From positions 9,474,742-9,538,741 of the forward strand of contig NC_135565.1 in the NCBI RefSeq assembly GCF_964340395.1: a stretch of 64,000 bases of DNA, given 5' to 3'. The notes below the pieces were generated by a model that was given only the letters and a program-made list of their open reading frames with translations, searched no databases and was not told the origin of the DNA. A program made the translations under genes and the position numbers. The stretch's first letter is position 1; every line of letters starts with the position of its first letter. Shown piece after piece: positions 12,421 through 24,383 of this stretch. Source of the stretch: Glandiceps talaboti (Eukaryota > Hemichordata > Enteropneusta > Spengelidae).

Positions 12421-12535
12421 CTTTTTTTTTTACATAGCCTGAAACGTGTGAACAAAATGCTTATGTGAAGGGATCGAACCCACATCGTTGCATTGACAAA
12501 CTTGATATCGACCGCGCCATTAACACAGGCTCAAC
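12421..12535 (-). mobile_element. tRNA-derived SINE-like element
   Basis: On the minus strand the order is an A-box-like TAATGGCGCGGTCGAT, about 35 bases, a B-box-like GTGGGTTCGATCCC, then a short tail ending in a run of about 11 A (12421-12432 on the + strand as T). Pol III box spacing and the A-tail fit a tRNA-derived SINE. No clear target-site duplication seen. Confidence 0.5.
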
Positions 12536-12899
12536 AATACTGCTACCGTCATCGAAAAATTCAAAATCGCAAAAACATTTTGTGTCAAATCTACCTGAAA
12601 TTTGTCAAGGAAATAGAGAATTAAATATAGATTCTGATTATCGGTGTTCATTTCTTGGAAATATAAAACATTTCAAAACGGGAATTAGTGTGTTGTGTAG
12701 TGTCAGTAGACCTCCACTCCCCCAAGTATGATTTTGGTACGAGTGAGTCAGAGACTACTACCTCCATTTTGCTGGGTGGAATCCAAGCTTTTTCCAATAA
12801 GCGGCATAGGATACCACTGTCCAGATGGAAATGGACATCAAAAGCTCCCCGGTATTCCTCCACTATAACCTTCCAGGCATCAGTGGCATGCCTGGATGA

Positions 12900-13960
12900 C
12901 TAGGCTCAACAAGTACACCTATGGCTCCCATCACCAAGGCGGCACAGGAAGATCTGGGTGAGTTGGTTACCTGTATGGGTCTCACCTCCGTAACAGGGGC
13001 TCCTCCTACAAGTGTTGGACAACCGAGGCTGCCCAACATCCACAGGAACTCTGTCATTTGCAATTGCATGGGGGATATGAGTCTCAACAGGATTAACAGG
13101 ACTCGCCAATGTATGAGAACAGCTGGAGATGATGGAGGTTGCAGAGTAAATACCAAGGGTGGCATCCATTCAGCCTCCTTACACAACTGCCTCATTATTG
13201 CCTGGTACCAGTTACCTACCACAGATACTGGAAGGAAGGCCTGGCCAACCCTCAAAAAGTAGTCCAGCAAGTCATGGGTTGGGCTCACAGAATTACCACC
13301 AACAATCTACCCGTGGAGCACTCAAATTGCATGGAGAGCCAAAAGGTTTCAAAATTAGCCTCTTGACCCCAGAGTGCCGCTGGGAGATGGTGCTTAAAAA
13401 CATGCTCTTTAAGCGTTTTTGAGTCCTTAAGACACTCCGGTAGTAGGCACTGCACATGTTGGACTGGCAACGATTTGATGTAGCCAGAAAAAGCGACGCT
13501 GGGGCCCTCCAGACCAGGGTGGTAACAAGGTGTTTCCTCCTCTAAGGAGGGAGGGGAACCTCAGGACCGACAGAACCATTCTTTTGGTCTAAATTTCTGT
13601 CTCGGCATGCTCCCCTGAGGTGTAGGTTGGACATGGGTCTTCCCCGCGGAAGGTTGGACCTTAGTGGTGAGAGCATAATGTGCTTGGAAACCTGTCGTCC
13701 TGTGCTTGGGCGCTTCAGCTTCCCACCTGTTGAGATTTATGCCTCCGCTCAAGCAGGGAAGAAGGCGGCCCTAGCACCTGCCCTTAGTAGTAGTACATCA
13801 TCCACTTCCCTGACTGGTCCCTTTTCCTTTTGACTGCCCTGTGGCACTCTCCTGGAAAGGGGTAGCCTGGGCCTGGTTTGCTGCAGGGACTCGGCACCTG
13901 GTACGCTTCCTCCCACGGTTGTGTCTCTTCTTAAGAGGGTCGGACATACCTCTACTGGCA
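12900..13960 (-). pseudogene. Decayed ORF with a C2H2-like finger (gag-like?)
   Basis: A locally GC-richer island. Minus-strand reading gives Pro/Gln-rich protein-like segments, a C2H2-type finger near 13400-13450 (CLLPECLKDS, then EHVFKHHLP), then QAFLPVSVVGNWYQAIMRQL and a Ser/Pro-rich tail, spread over at least three frames with stops. The order suggests the N-terminal part of a retroelement polyprotein or a decayed host zinc-finger gene. Family not identified. Confidence 0.35.
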
Positions 13961-14188
13961 AACCACGGAGGTAGTCCAGTCCTCACGTGTGGCTTGATGA
14001 GTCAGTTTGACAAACCTTACCACCTGTGAAGGTTCAGTTCAGTCCAGGTTGGAGCCTCCTGGGCTGTAATTACCAAGGTATCCAGCCCAGAGTGCTCCAT
14101 CTGCTCGTTCTCAATGGTGACCTCCCTTTGCAGGCTGTCTACGTGCATAGATGCCCATGGCCACAAACTGTCAGAATTCCTTCTATAG

Positions 14189-14219
14189 GAAATGTGTCCC
14201 CTGGCAGGGGACACATTTC
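14189..14219. repeat. Perfect 13-bp hairpin
   Basis: GAAATGTGTCCCC, five-base loop TGGCA, then the exact complement GGGGACACATTTC. It sits at the edge of the GC-richer island and may be the end of a decayed element; no function assigned. Confidence 0.6.
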
Positions 14220-14453
14220 TATGTGGGGGTGTTTAAATTTCCCACCACAAACAGACAATTTTCTGCCAATATACTGTATGCAAGACATGATTTTGATGTT
14301 TGTTACTTATCCATTCTTCTCAGGTAAGAATCGAGTTCTGGTTTACTCCACCTCAAAGTTTTACTATTCCCAGAGCTAAAGGCATATTTGCTGCAACGGG
14401 GACTATAACGTTCGTGTATAGTTTGTTTTTTTAAATACCGCCAATGGCTTTGT

Positions 14454-15650
14454 AGCACAACTGTACATGTAAAAAAAAAATTTATGCACATGCTAGTCCA
14501 TGCTAACAATATGTGTTCATTTGCTGAATGATTACCCAGTTGCCTATCCAACCATGTTGCTATCTTTGTGATATACGCTATCGATTGGCTGTTGGTATGG
14601 GCGTTGTCATGTTGTTAGATATATTTGCATACATTTTTGTATGTTTTTGTTCATTTTTGTATGAATTCCTGATATTATCTTCTTATATGTGATAATTGGC
14701 TGGGGGCGTGGCCTTGTTGCTAGGCACATTTGCATACATTTTTTGAATGTTTATTCAATTGTCTATTAATCGCCGTTGTTATCCACAATATATTTGATCA
14801 TTTGGCTGTTGCTGTATGCGTGATCTTGGCACATTTGCATACATTTTTTTGAATGTTTATTAATTTGTCTACTATTCCTGTTTGCAGTATACGTGATCAT
14901 TTTGCTGTTGCTATGGGCGTGGTCTTGTTGCTAGGCAAATTTACATACATGTTTTGAATGTTTATTCAATTGTCTATTAATCCTTGTTATCTCAGTGAAA
15001 AACACGACCGTTTGGCTGTTGGTTTGGGCGTGGTCATGGTTGCTAGGGATATTTGCATACATTGTTTTGAATGTTTACTCAATTGCCTTCCAGATAATGT
15101 CATTGGACCAAAATATACTGCCAAATTGGTTGTGTAGGGCCAATTGTGTCAAAATATTTTGAAATATCTGCATAATAACACTTCTAGAAACATCTCACCA
15201 GTTTCAGTCTCATTGCCAAGTACTTTGTGAGATATGTTTTTGACCAAAAATGAATATGTTTACACCTAATTTGCATATTACTTATGGAATCATTGTGTGC
15301 TTAATATTTCTTTGTCCATACATCCCTAGATGCATTCCCATTAAATTTCAGCCCAATCTGCTCACTAGTTTTGGAATTATTGATTTTTGACCAAAAAGAC
15401 ACATTTTTAGCCCTAATTTGCATATTACTAAGGGAATCATCATGTCATGAACAAATCTTACTTTACTCCCCTTAAGAATGTTCTCACCAAATTTCGCATC
15501 AATCTGCCCTGTAGTTTCTGATTTTTTATTTTTTTTTTCCAAATCACACACGTGTCATGCGATCAATTTCATTTGAGCAATTACCCAACTAGACCCCATA
15601 AGTAATGTCCCCACCAAATACCAAGGCAATCGGGTTGACAGTTTTTGCAT
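14454..15650 (-). mobile_element. AGCACAACTG-ended element, copy D (inverted)
   Basis: Reads as the complement of copy A: starts AGCACAACTGTA, then several GTTGCTAGGCAAATTTACAT units (14600-15090), then CTAATTTGCATATTAC phrases. The distal AGCACAACTG end is not visible and is probably truncated near 15650. Confidence 0.6.
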
Positions 15651-15699
15651 TTCGGCATGTAAAGTACTCGTAACAATATATAAATAATAATATCAAAAC

Positions 15700-18600
15700 C
15701 AAGTCTTGACTCCCGACGTTTTGTCTTACGTACAGTTTATTGGCAGAACATTGTATGTGTGGGGGAATTTAACAGGGCTAGGGTAGAGTCTGGTTTAACC
15801 CAGGCACCAATTCTTGTTTGATAAAATTGATGTCAGGATGACAAGTGGAATGCTTACTAAAGATAGACTTGCTGACTATATTTTTCATCCAGACCTCTTC
15901 CCTAACAACCAGCTATGAAAATAGATATTTTCAATAATTTAAAGGGTAGGTTATATAATTATAACTGCAAAGTACTTGAACACTTTTTTTGGAAATGACG
16001 TCAATCAGCTTTTAATTTCCGACTGTATGTACATACTGTGTATGGTTATACATTACAGTGTTGTTGACAGGTACGTGATGTCCATGTAAATATAGTTGTA
16101 GCATAGATATGGGAAGCAATTTTCAAAACATTAGCAGAAACGCAACACATGTAAATCCCCTAGTAATAAATAAAAGCAATAGGGCGAATTCATGATTTTT
16201 ATTGTCATTTTTAGTACAACACTAGTCAAAACTATATTATACAAGTTTAAGACCCAAAGGTCAATCAGCACCTTGACCAGAGCAGAATTTGGGAATCGAA
16301 TTTTTGTATATCAAATACAGCCTTGACTGTCTATTATAATACATTGTATGTGTGTAAGACACCAAAGGACATTCAAACTATGGTTTAGTTTGACACGATA
16401 ACACATATAACTTGGGCATTAAGCTGGTATATATTGCCATCAAATACAACATGGATAATGTGAGTCGATATCTGCAATATTTTGGTGGTTATGGCGTGAG
16501 AAAAAGTGATATCTGATATTGCTGTTCTGCAAAGGTACCCTGAAATGTTAAAGCATGAATTTGTGGTTTTAAATAGCATTATTAACCTTTCACCAGAATT
16601 TGTTCTACCTATCTATATAATACCAGCTAAACTCCTTATGGGTATCAAAGCTTGTTTTGTGCATGCAGAAATACGGATGTAACAGTAACAGCTTTTCCAG
16701 TCCACTTTCGCACTTCAATATCGATCAGTTGATTGGTAAGTACATATGATCCTTAAGTTTCTCTGTTCAATTTCCAATGTATACCTTCTATGAAATGACA
16801 AATGATATAATAATGATTTGAATGTATTTTATTAACATATTATTTACTTTTTAAAACACTTAAGATTGTAAAGATTATAAACCATGTCAACAGAATAATT
16901 TGTTGTTTCTTTACATGTTTCACGAAAAAGGTAAAATTATTCATAATTAAGGAATTGTTTGTCACAACTCCTTGATATCTCTCCCATTCTCCATTGTACA
17001 AAATGTAGGACATATTGGTTAAATGCTTTCAAACCAGAAGTACAAATGTAGTCATTAGTCATCCCCACCTGAAGAAGTCAGGGAGGGGGGAATTTACAGA
17101 TTTGGCTCCCTGCGCCCGGAGCCATTTCTCGGAAATGACTGGACCGATTTCTCCCAAGCCGTAAAAAAAATGAAAATACGACATTCTCATCTCTTTCCAT
17201 GAGAATTAAATATAAAATATAGCTTACATTCTGGCATGTTTACAACATGTGATCATTTCCGTCAGAAATTTACGTACCACAGTTGCCAATAATATGTGGT
17301 TGAGTGTGTGTAGTCCAGAAAATTTTACGTCATAGGACACATTACAGAAGAGCAACTGCGAAATTCGAGGCCAATAAACGATTACCACCAAACCAATGCC
17401 CCTCAAACCACATTATGTATGTGATCAGGCCTAGGGACATCTTACAATTAAAATATCTCCTAACCCTGCTCCCAACCCTCACGAAGAAGGAGCTTGATGG
17501 CTAAAAGTAGAATATCCGTTGATGGAATTCTCATCTCTTAAGGTCAGACATAAATATAAACAAGTGAAATAGGCTTTCTCTATCGAACTGCTATAGTTTC
17601 GAAATTTTTAACCAAACTAATCCAACTAATTTAAGTGACAGCGAGACCTCCGCATAAATTTGACGAGCATGAAGAGCTGAAGTCATATATAAATTTGCTT
17701 GTCTAAAACATTAGTACTCTAAACATTTTTCTAAGAATTATAGTCATTTGGTAGTCACAAAATAATATGACAAATTAAATACTGTACAGTGAAATAGTTC
17801 AGTGGTCCTGTAATAGTTAAGTTTTCGTACAAAATAGTGATCGTTCTAATGTTGGATCGCTCTGTTACTGTTCTTAATTCTTGTCCTCCCTTCTCATGTC
17901 GCTTTACTAACTGTTGATTTTCGGAGTTGTAACTTCATCGTCAGTCGTTGCCTTCTCATGTCATGGTTCCAAACTTGATATTTTGAAGACTTTTCATGGT
18001 TACAAATCCTCCATAGATGTGGTATCGTCGTCGGTCATATATTGTACACTGGGGAATTTCTTTTCCCATGACAAATTGAGTACTTTTCTCTGTGGTCACT
18101 CGCTCGACTCCCACATCACTAGTATGGTGAAATCGAAGAGGTTCTTCGAGGTCATTGTACATGCTTTTGCATGTGCTAAAGTAAAATTATATTGAAAACA
18201 AGAACAAAAATAGTGAAAAAAAATAGTCTCTGTTGCAGCAAATATGTCTTTAATCAATGTTAGCTCTAGGAATAGTAAAAACGGTGTAAATCGGAACTTG
18301 ATTCTTACCTGAGAAGAGTGGGTAAGTAACAATATCAAATAGAAGTCCTGACTCCCGACGTTTTGTCTTACATAGTTTATTGGCAGAAAATTGTCTGTGT
18401 GTGTTGAAATTTTACAGGGCCAGGGTAGAGTCTGGTTTAACCCAGGCACCAATTCTTGTTTGATAATATTGATGTTAGAATCAACTATGAAAATAGATAT
18501 TTTCAATAATTTAAAGGGTAGGTTATATAATTATAACTGCAAAGTGCTTGAACACTTTTTCTGGAAATGACGTCAATCAGCTTTTAATTTCCAACTGTAT

Positions 18601-20095
18601 GTACATACTGTGTATGGTTTTACATTACAATGTTGTTGACAGGTACGTGATGTCCATGTAAATATAGTAGTAGCATAGATATGGGAAGCAACTTTCAACC
18701 CATTAGCAGAAACGCAACACATAAAATCCCCTAGTAACAAATTAAAAGCAATAGGGCGAATTCATGATTTTTATCATCATTTCTAGTACAACACTAGTCA
18801 AAACTATGTTATACAAGTTTATGACCCAAAGGTCAATCAGCACCTTGACCAAAGCAGAATTTTGGAATCGAAGTTTTGTATTTCAAATACAGCCTTGACT
18901 ATCTATTATAATACATTGTATGTGTGTAAGACACCAAAGGACATTCAAACTATGGTTTGGTTTTACACCGTAATACATATAACTTGTGCATTAAGCTGGT
19001 ATATATTGCCATCAAATACAACATGCATGGATAATGTGCGTCGATATCTGCAATATTTTGGTAGTTATGGCGTGAGTGCTGTGCGTTGGTTGGGATATGA
19101 GCGAGGTCAGTGTAGGGTGATGAAACACGCATATTAATTAAACTGAGAAGAAAAAGTGATATCTGATATTGCTGTTCTGCAAAGGTACCCTGAAATGTTA
19201 AAGCATGAATTTGTGGTTTTAAATAGCATCATTAACCTTTCACCAGAATTTGTTCTACCCATCTATATAATACCAGCTAAACTCCTTACGGTTATCAAAG
19301 CTTGTTTTAGTGCATGCAGAAATACGCATGTAACAGTAAAGTAGTCCAGAAAATTTCACGTCATAGGACACATTACAGAAGAGCAACTGCGAAATTCGAG
19401 GCCAGAAAACGCTTACCACTAAACCAATGCCCCCCAAACCACATTATGTATGTCATCAGGCCTAGGGACATCTTAAAATTAAAACATCTCCCAACCCTGC
19501 TCCCAAGCCACACGAAGAAAGAGCTTGATGGCTAAAAGTAGAATATTCGTTGATAGGAATTCTCGTCTCTTTAGGTCAGACATAAATATAAACCAGTGAA
19601 TTAGGTTTTCTCTATCGAGCTGCTACAGTATCTAATTTTTTAACCAAACTAATGTAAGTGACCACAAGACCTCCGCATAAAGTTGACGAACATGAAAAGC
19701 TGAAGTCATATATAAATTTGCTTGTCTAAAACTTTACTCAAAACATTTTTCTAAGAATTATAGTCATTTGGTAGACACAAAATATTACGACAAATTAAAT
19801 ACTGTACAGTGAAATAGTTCAGAGTTCACGTACAAGTTTTCGTACAAAATAGTGTTGTTGGATCGCTCTATTACTGTTCTTAATTCTTGTGTCGTCTCTC
19901 TCCCCCCTTCATGGTTCTTGCTTCGCTAACTGTTGATTTTCGGAGTTGCAACTTTATCGTCAGTCGTTTACAGCTTAGCATGTTGCTTGCTTCTCATGGT
20001 TCCAAACTTGGTATTTTGAAGACTTTTCATGGTTACAAATCTTCCATAGATGTAGTATTGTCGTCTGTCATATTGTAGACCGGGGAAGTTCTTGT
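15700..20095 (+). repeat. Large direct duplication without recognised genes
   Basis: Two related copies, about 15700-18060 and 18342-20095, both starting at TGACTCCCGACGTTTTGTCTTAC. They share long stretches, for example ACACCAAAGGACATTCAAAC and GAGCAACTGCGAAATTCGAG. The first copy has roughly 600 extra bases at 16697-17305, including a piece of another repeat, at a point where the second copy is continuous. An inverted fragment of the unit's start occurs at 14240-14400. A short frame (17304-17504, 19314-19535) is open in both copies, but its differences are mostly amino-acid changing, so I do not call it coding. Confidence 0.6.
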
Positions 20096-20265
20096 GATAG
20101 TGTTCTTGTTAGAATCAGTCCAACTACAACTATTGGAAGGCACAAGTGGAGAGCTGGAACACGCCCGTACCATAAATAAATAAAAAATAAATAAATAAAA
20201 CGAGGCGGTTCAACTGGTCTCCGATCTTCAATCTGATCTTTATTTTGATATAAATTAAAACACCA

Positions 20266-20302
20266 ACGTTTTGGCGACGCACAAGTCGCCTTCTTCAGGG
20301 TA
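20266..20302 (-). ncRNA. Degenerate hammerhead-ribozyme-like motif of a Penelope-like element
   Basis: The minus strand reads CCTGAAGAAGGCGAC, loop TTGTGC, GTCGCC, AAAACGTTGG. CTGAAGA matches the hammerhead core CUGANGA, followed by a perfect 6-bp stem II, but the second core is AAAA instead of GAAA, so catalysis is unlikely. It lies downstream of a Penelope-like GIY-YIG fragment on the same strand. Penelope-like elements are known to carry hammerhead motifs in their terminal repeats; assignment here is inference. Confidence 0.45.
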
Positions 20303-20782
20303 AGCACTGATAAAAAAGAGTACAATACACAGTGGTAAAATTACAAAGTATTCAAGAAATAAAAATCCAGGATAAAGTGACATGTAAGCTATAAAAAGGT
20401 AAAACAGTAGAATACAGAACTGCACAAAATGTAGGCGGATTTTGAAGTCCAAGAGAACGTAGTTGAGTATACAAAGTGAACAAAAGTGAATAAAAATGGT
20501 ATTAAAAGTTACAAATTCAAAGTAAATGTCAAAAGGATCAGAATTGAATAACCATAGAGTGGAAATGGCGGGAAAGTTTCGGAAAGTAGGAGGTGCAGAC
20601 TGACTTTAGAAGGAGCAGGCGAAAGATGCTCTATCTGGGCTGAAGTGCTGAGTTGGAGTGTAGGTGCAAGTGTGTAGCAAGGCCCACTAGGTGAAAGGAC
20701 AGGGTAAAGCCGAAGGGAACCCTAGCATGATAGGAAAAAAGAGAAAGGCTTGGACAAAGGACAGTGGGGAAGAAAGCGAGTG

Positions 20783-21272
20783 TTAACCGTCTCTTATATT
20801 AATACCGTTAGGTGTTAGTGTGTTAAACATGGTGATATATTTCTGTTCAAGGAGTCGTCTTTTACGAGTGTTGGTAGTGTAGACTTTACAAATGCCACTA
20901 GCTTTAAAGTGGGAAAGATCATGATCTGGTTGGTTGAAGTGTTGTGAAATGGGGGTTGGTTTGTGACTGTGGATAGTGTAAATGTGTTCGTAAATGCAGG
21001 TTTTTAGTTTCGCCAATGTATTGTTTGTGACATTTGTGACAAGTGATGATGTAAATTAAGTTACGTGTGTTACATGAAATGTTACCAATGACATTGTGTG
21101 TTACACCAGTGGTGGAGCAGGTGAGAGTGTTAGTTTTGGTGATGAAATGGCTTTGGTTTCATTTGTCGCAACGTTCAGTGTAACCAGTGGTATTGTGATT
21201 AGATGACTTGGTGAGACTAGCTTTGACTAAAAGTTTATGGAGGTTAGGTGGTTGTCTAAACGAAGTTAGGGG
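20783..21272 (-). pseudogene. Penelope-like retroelement, C-terminal GIY-YIG endonuclease fragment
   Basis: The minus strand encodes the 3' end of a Penelope-like polyprotein: a linker with paired cysteines, NLIYIITCHKCHKQYIGET (the GIY-YIG start with its KCHKQYIGET signature), then after a frameshift EHIYTIHSHKPTPISQHFNQ, and a C-terminal LLEQKYITMFNTLTPNGINI. One in-frame TGA interrupts the linker. No reverse transcriptase domain precedes it, so the copy is 5' truncated and dead. Confidence 0.75.
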
Positions 21273-21299
21273 AGTTCTTGTCCCTTGCCACCTTGAGTA

Positions 21300-21830
21300 C
21301 TTTCTCGCTTAGCAGCCATTTGTTTGTGAATATTTCATGTCCAAAGTCGTAACTCAGACATGCTTGAACAGATCTCATTCAAAGTTGGTATTAGAACAGT
21401 GTTCTATGACATACATGTGCATATCCATTTTCATTGTGATACGATCCAATATGGCCGCCTAGCAGCCATTTCGTTTGCGAATTTTCCATGTCCAAAGCCA
21501 TAACTCAGTCATGCTTGAACAGAACTCATTCAAAGTTGGTATTAGGACAGCGTTCTATGACATACATGTGCATATACATTGTTGTCATGATACGATCCAA
21601 TATGACTGCCTGGCAGCCATTTTGTTTGCGAATTTTCATGTCCAAAGCCATAACTCAGACATGTTTGAACAGATCTCATTCAAAGTTGGTATTAGCACAG
21701 TGTTCATGTGCATATCCATTTTCATTGTGATATAATCCGATATGGCTGCCTTGCAACCATTTTGTTGGCGCAGTTTTCATGTCCAAAGCCATAACTCAGA
21801 CATGCTTGAACAGGTCCCCCCCTACTCGAC
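21300..21830 (+). repeat. About 150-bp tandem repeats
   Basis: Four units, each with TTTTCATGTCCAAAGCCATA, ACTCAGACATGCTTGAACAG, ATCTCATTCAAAGTTGGTAT and GATACGATCCAATATGG. Related to the units at 9000-9780. Non-coding. Confidence 0.75.
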
Positions 21831-22557
21831 CCATCCTTTATTGTTGAATGGTTTATTCCATGACGTCATTGTGATGAGTAGTCAGTCCCATGTCCAATGA
21901 GGAAACACAACATGAGTAGTCATGTTCCATGTCCAACGAGCAGACACAACATATCTAAGTCTGTTTGTTTTAGGTTCACAAATGTTGTTGCGTGATCAGA
22001 GTAGTGATATCAAAAATAACCATATGCGGACAAACAACATTAACCAGGTTTGAAAATGACAACATAAACTGCCAATTAAAGCAGGGACTATGTCATTTTG
22101 AATGACTTGTATAATTTGATGAAGGATGAAGGTTGAAGACAATTAGAGGTGTCTTGCACCTGCTTGTTCATTCCTATTACAGGCTGTCATTTATAATAGC
22201 CTTAGTATAATGTTAATGTCAATTAATAGTATTGTTATTTCTATGACCTAGTCCCTTTTGATTTCTTGTGTTTAATAATTAACACCTGTGAAGTGTAATG
22301 CATAAATAACATAAATTAAAGAGGGATCTTCAAACCCTTCTAATAATGACTTCTCTATCATTATAGCAAACGAGTATATAGTTAATATCACATCTACTAC
22401 AGGTTCCTATCTTACTTCCACCTTTAATGTCATTAAGGTAATTCTCTCCCCCCCCCCCCCCCACAACATGTTAACATGCCATTTAGAGTAGGATACTTCA
22501 TGTAATAAATGACAAAGGTTGTTGGTTTATTTTTTATGCCATCAAAGACAATCAATG

Positions 22558-24292
22558 ATGAAACATCCAATTACTATCCTGATGTGCGTCTCCTTCGTAC
22601 AAGTATTTGCTGAAGGTAATGACATTTTAATTGATATATTCACAAGATACATGTTTCAATTTAAAAAGAAATTTCCTTCATCATTTTCCATTTAACTCAT
22701 TCACGAGTGATTGAGGACTGAAATGAAAGTTATTGATATATTCCCTGGAACGCAGTTGGGGTTCATTTTAATCTTTACATTATTAATCATGTGTGATCAT
22801 TCCCCCTAAGAACCGTAATGATTAATAATGTGTAAATCTAGTTGGTATGACTTGTGAAGAAAATACAAGCGACCTATTGGTCAGAATAGTGCCACTGTTT
22901 TTAGCACAACTGAACTGATAAGGTTCAGTAGTGCTATGGCAAAGTGTCTGTCTGTCTGCCTGTGCATGGATGTGTGTCAACAACTTAAGTCAAAAACCGC
23001 TGGTCCAATTGCCCTAATATTTGGTGGATGTATTACCTTGAGTGTCTAGTTGGGAAATTGTTCAAATCAAAATGATTTTACCACCGGTGTGTGATTTGGG
23101 TGAAAAAAGAGAAGAGTCAATAAACTTAAACTCCCAAACTACTTGGCAGATTGGTCTGAAATTTGGTTGGAACGTTGTTAGAGGTGTTTAGATTAAGAAT
23201 TATTCATGACATGCAAGTGATATGCAAATTAGGTCTACAAACAAAACTGCTGAGCAGAATGGTCTGAAATTTAATCGCGATGCACCTGGGAATGTATAGA
23301 TGAAGCTGTATTAATAATGTGATGATCTGGTATTGTTCTGCAGTTATTGTTATTAGTTATTGTTATTGAAAACATTTTGACAAAATTGGCCCTAGCAAGC
23401 ATGACCATGCCCTTAGCAACAGCGAAATGACTGCATAATACAAAGATAACAGGGATGAGTATAGGTAAGTGACTAAAGGTTCAAAGAAATGTATGCAAAT
23501 ACACATAGCAACAGGATCACGCTCATAGCAACATCTAAATGACGGTTTATATTGCAAGGATGAAAAGTAGGAAGGGTAGGCAAGTTAATAAAGATTCCAA
23601 AAATGTATGCAAATATGCCTAGCAACAAGACCATGTCCATAGCAACAGCCAAATACAGTTGTGCTACAACGCCATTGGTGTAATTTTTTATGTTCTTTTT
23701 TTAAAATGTGTAGAAGTGGTTCTGCTGTTCAGCTCTTGCACTATTTACTTTTGTATTAGCAAGTAATAATGTGGTTAGGGGTTTCATATGATGACTCACA
23801 CACACTATTGAACAAATTTGTTACAGAAAGTTCGTAAAACATTGTACTTTTATATTATATTATAGTCAGTTTCCATAAATTCTATTGTTACCCCTAACTT
23901 GCATATTAATAACCTAATAAACTTGTGTTGAAGAAATTTCAACTCAATTGGCCTAGTAGGTTTGGAGAATTTAGAGAAGAATCAAACTAACCCTTCAGCT
24001 CTGTGCAGCTTTTGCTGACAGTGCAGCTAGACTTTATCAACAGATGAAGAAATCAAAAGGAAGGATTCATGTCAACAAACGTCTTTGTGCTACTGAAACT
24101 GACATTTGAGTTTCTCAACTGTTTCTTTTAATGATTTTTTTTTCAGATCCTGTATGGACGGATTTTAATGGAAATTCCTACTACATCAGCCCTGAGAACA
24201 GTTATACATATGAGGAAGCCAACTGTTTCTGTGAAGGTAGATTCAGTCACCTCGTAATCGTCAACAATGATGATGAAAATAGATATTTGAAA

Positions 24293-24383
<91 letters not shown>

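Noticed and set aside
17304-19535. 60-70-codon frame present in both copies of the 16-20 kb duplication (HRTHYRRATAKFEA)
   Set aside because: Most differences between copies change amino acids and no splice context or family was found.
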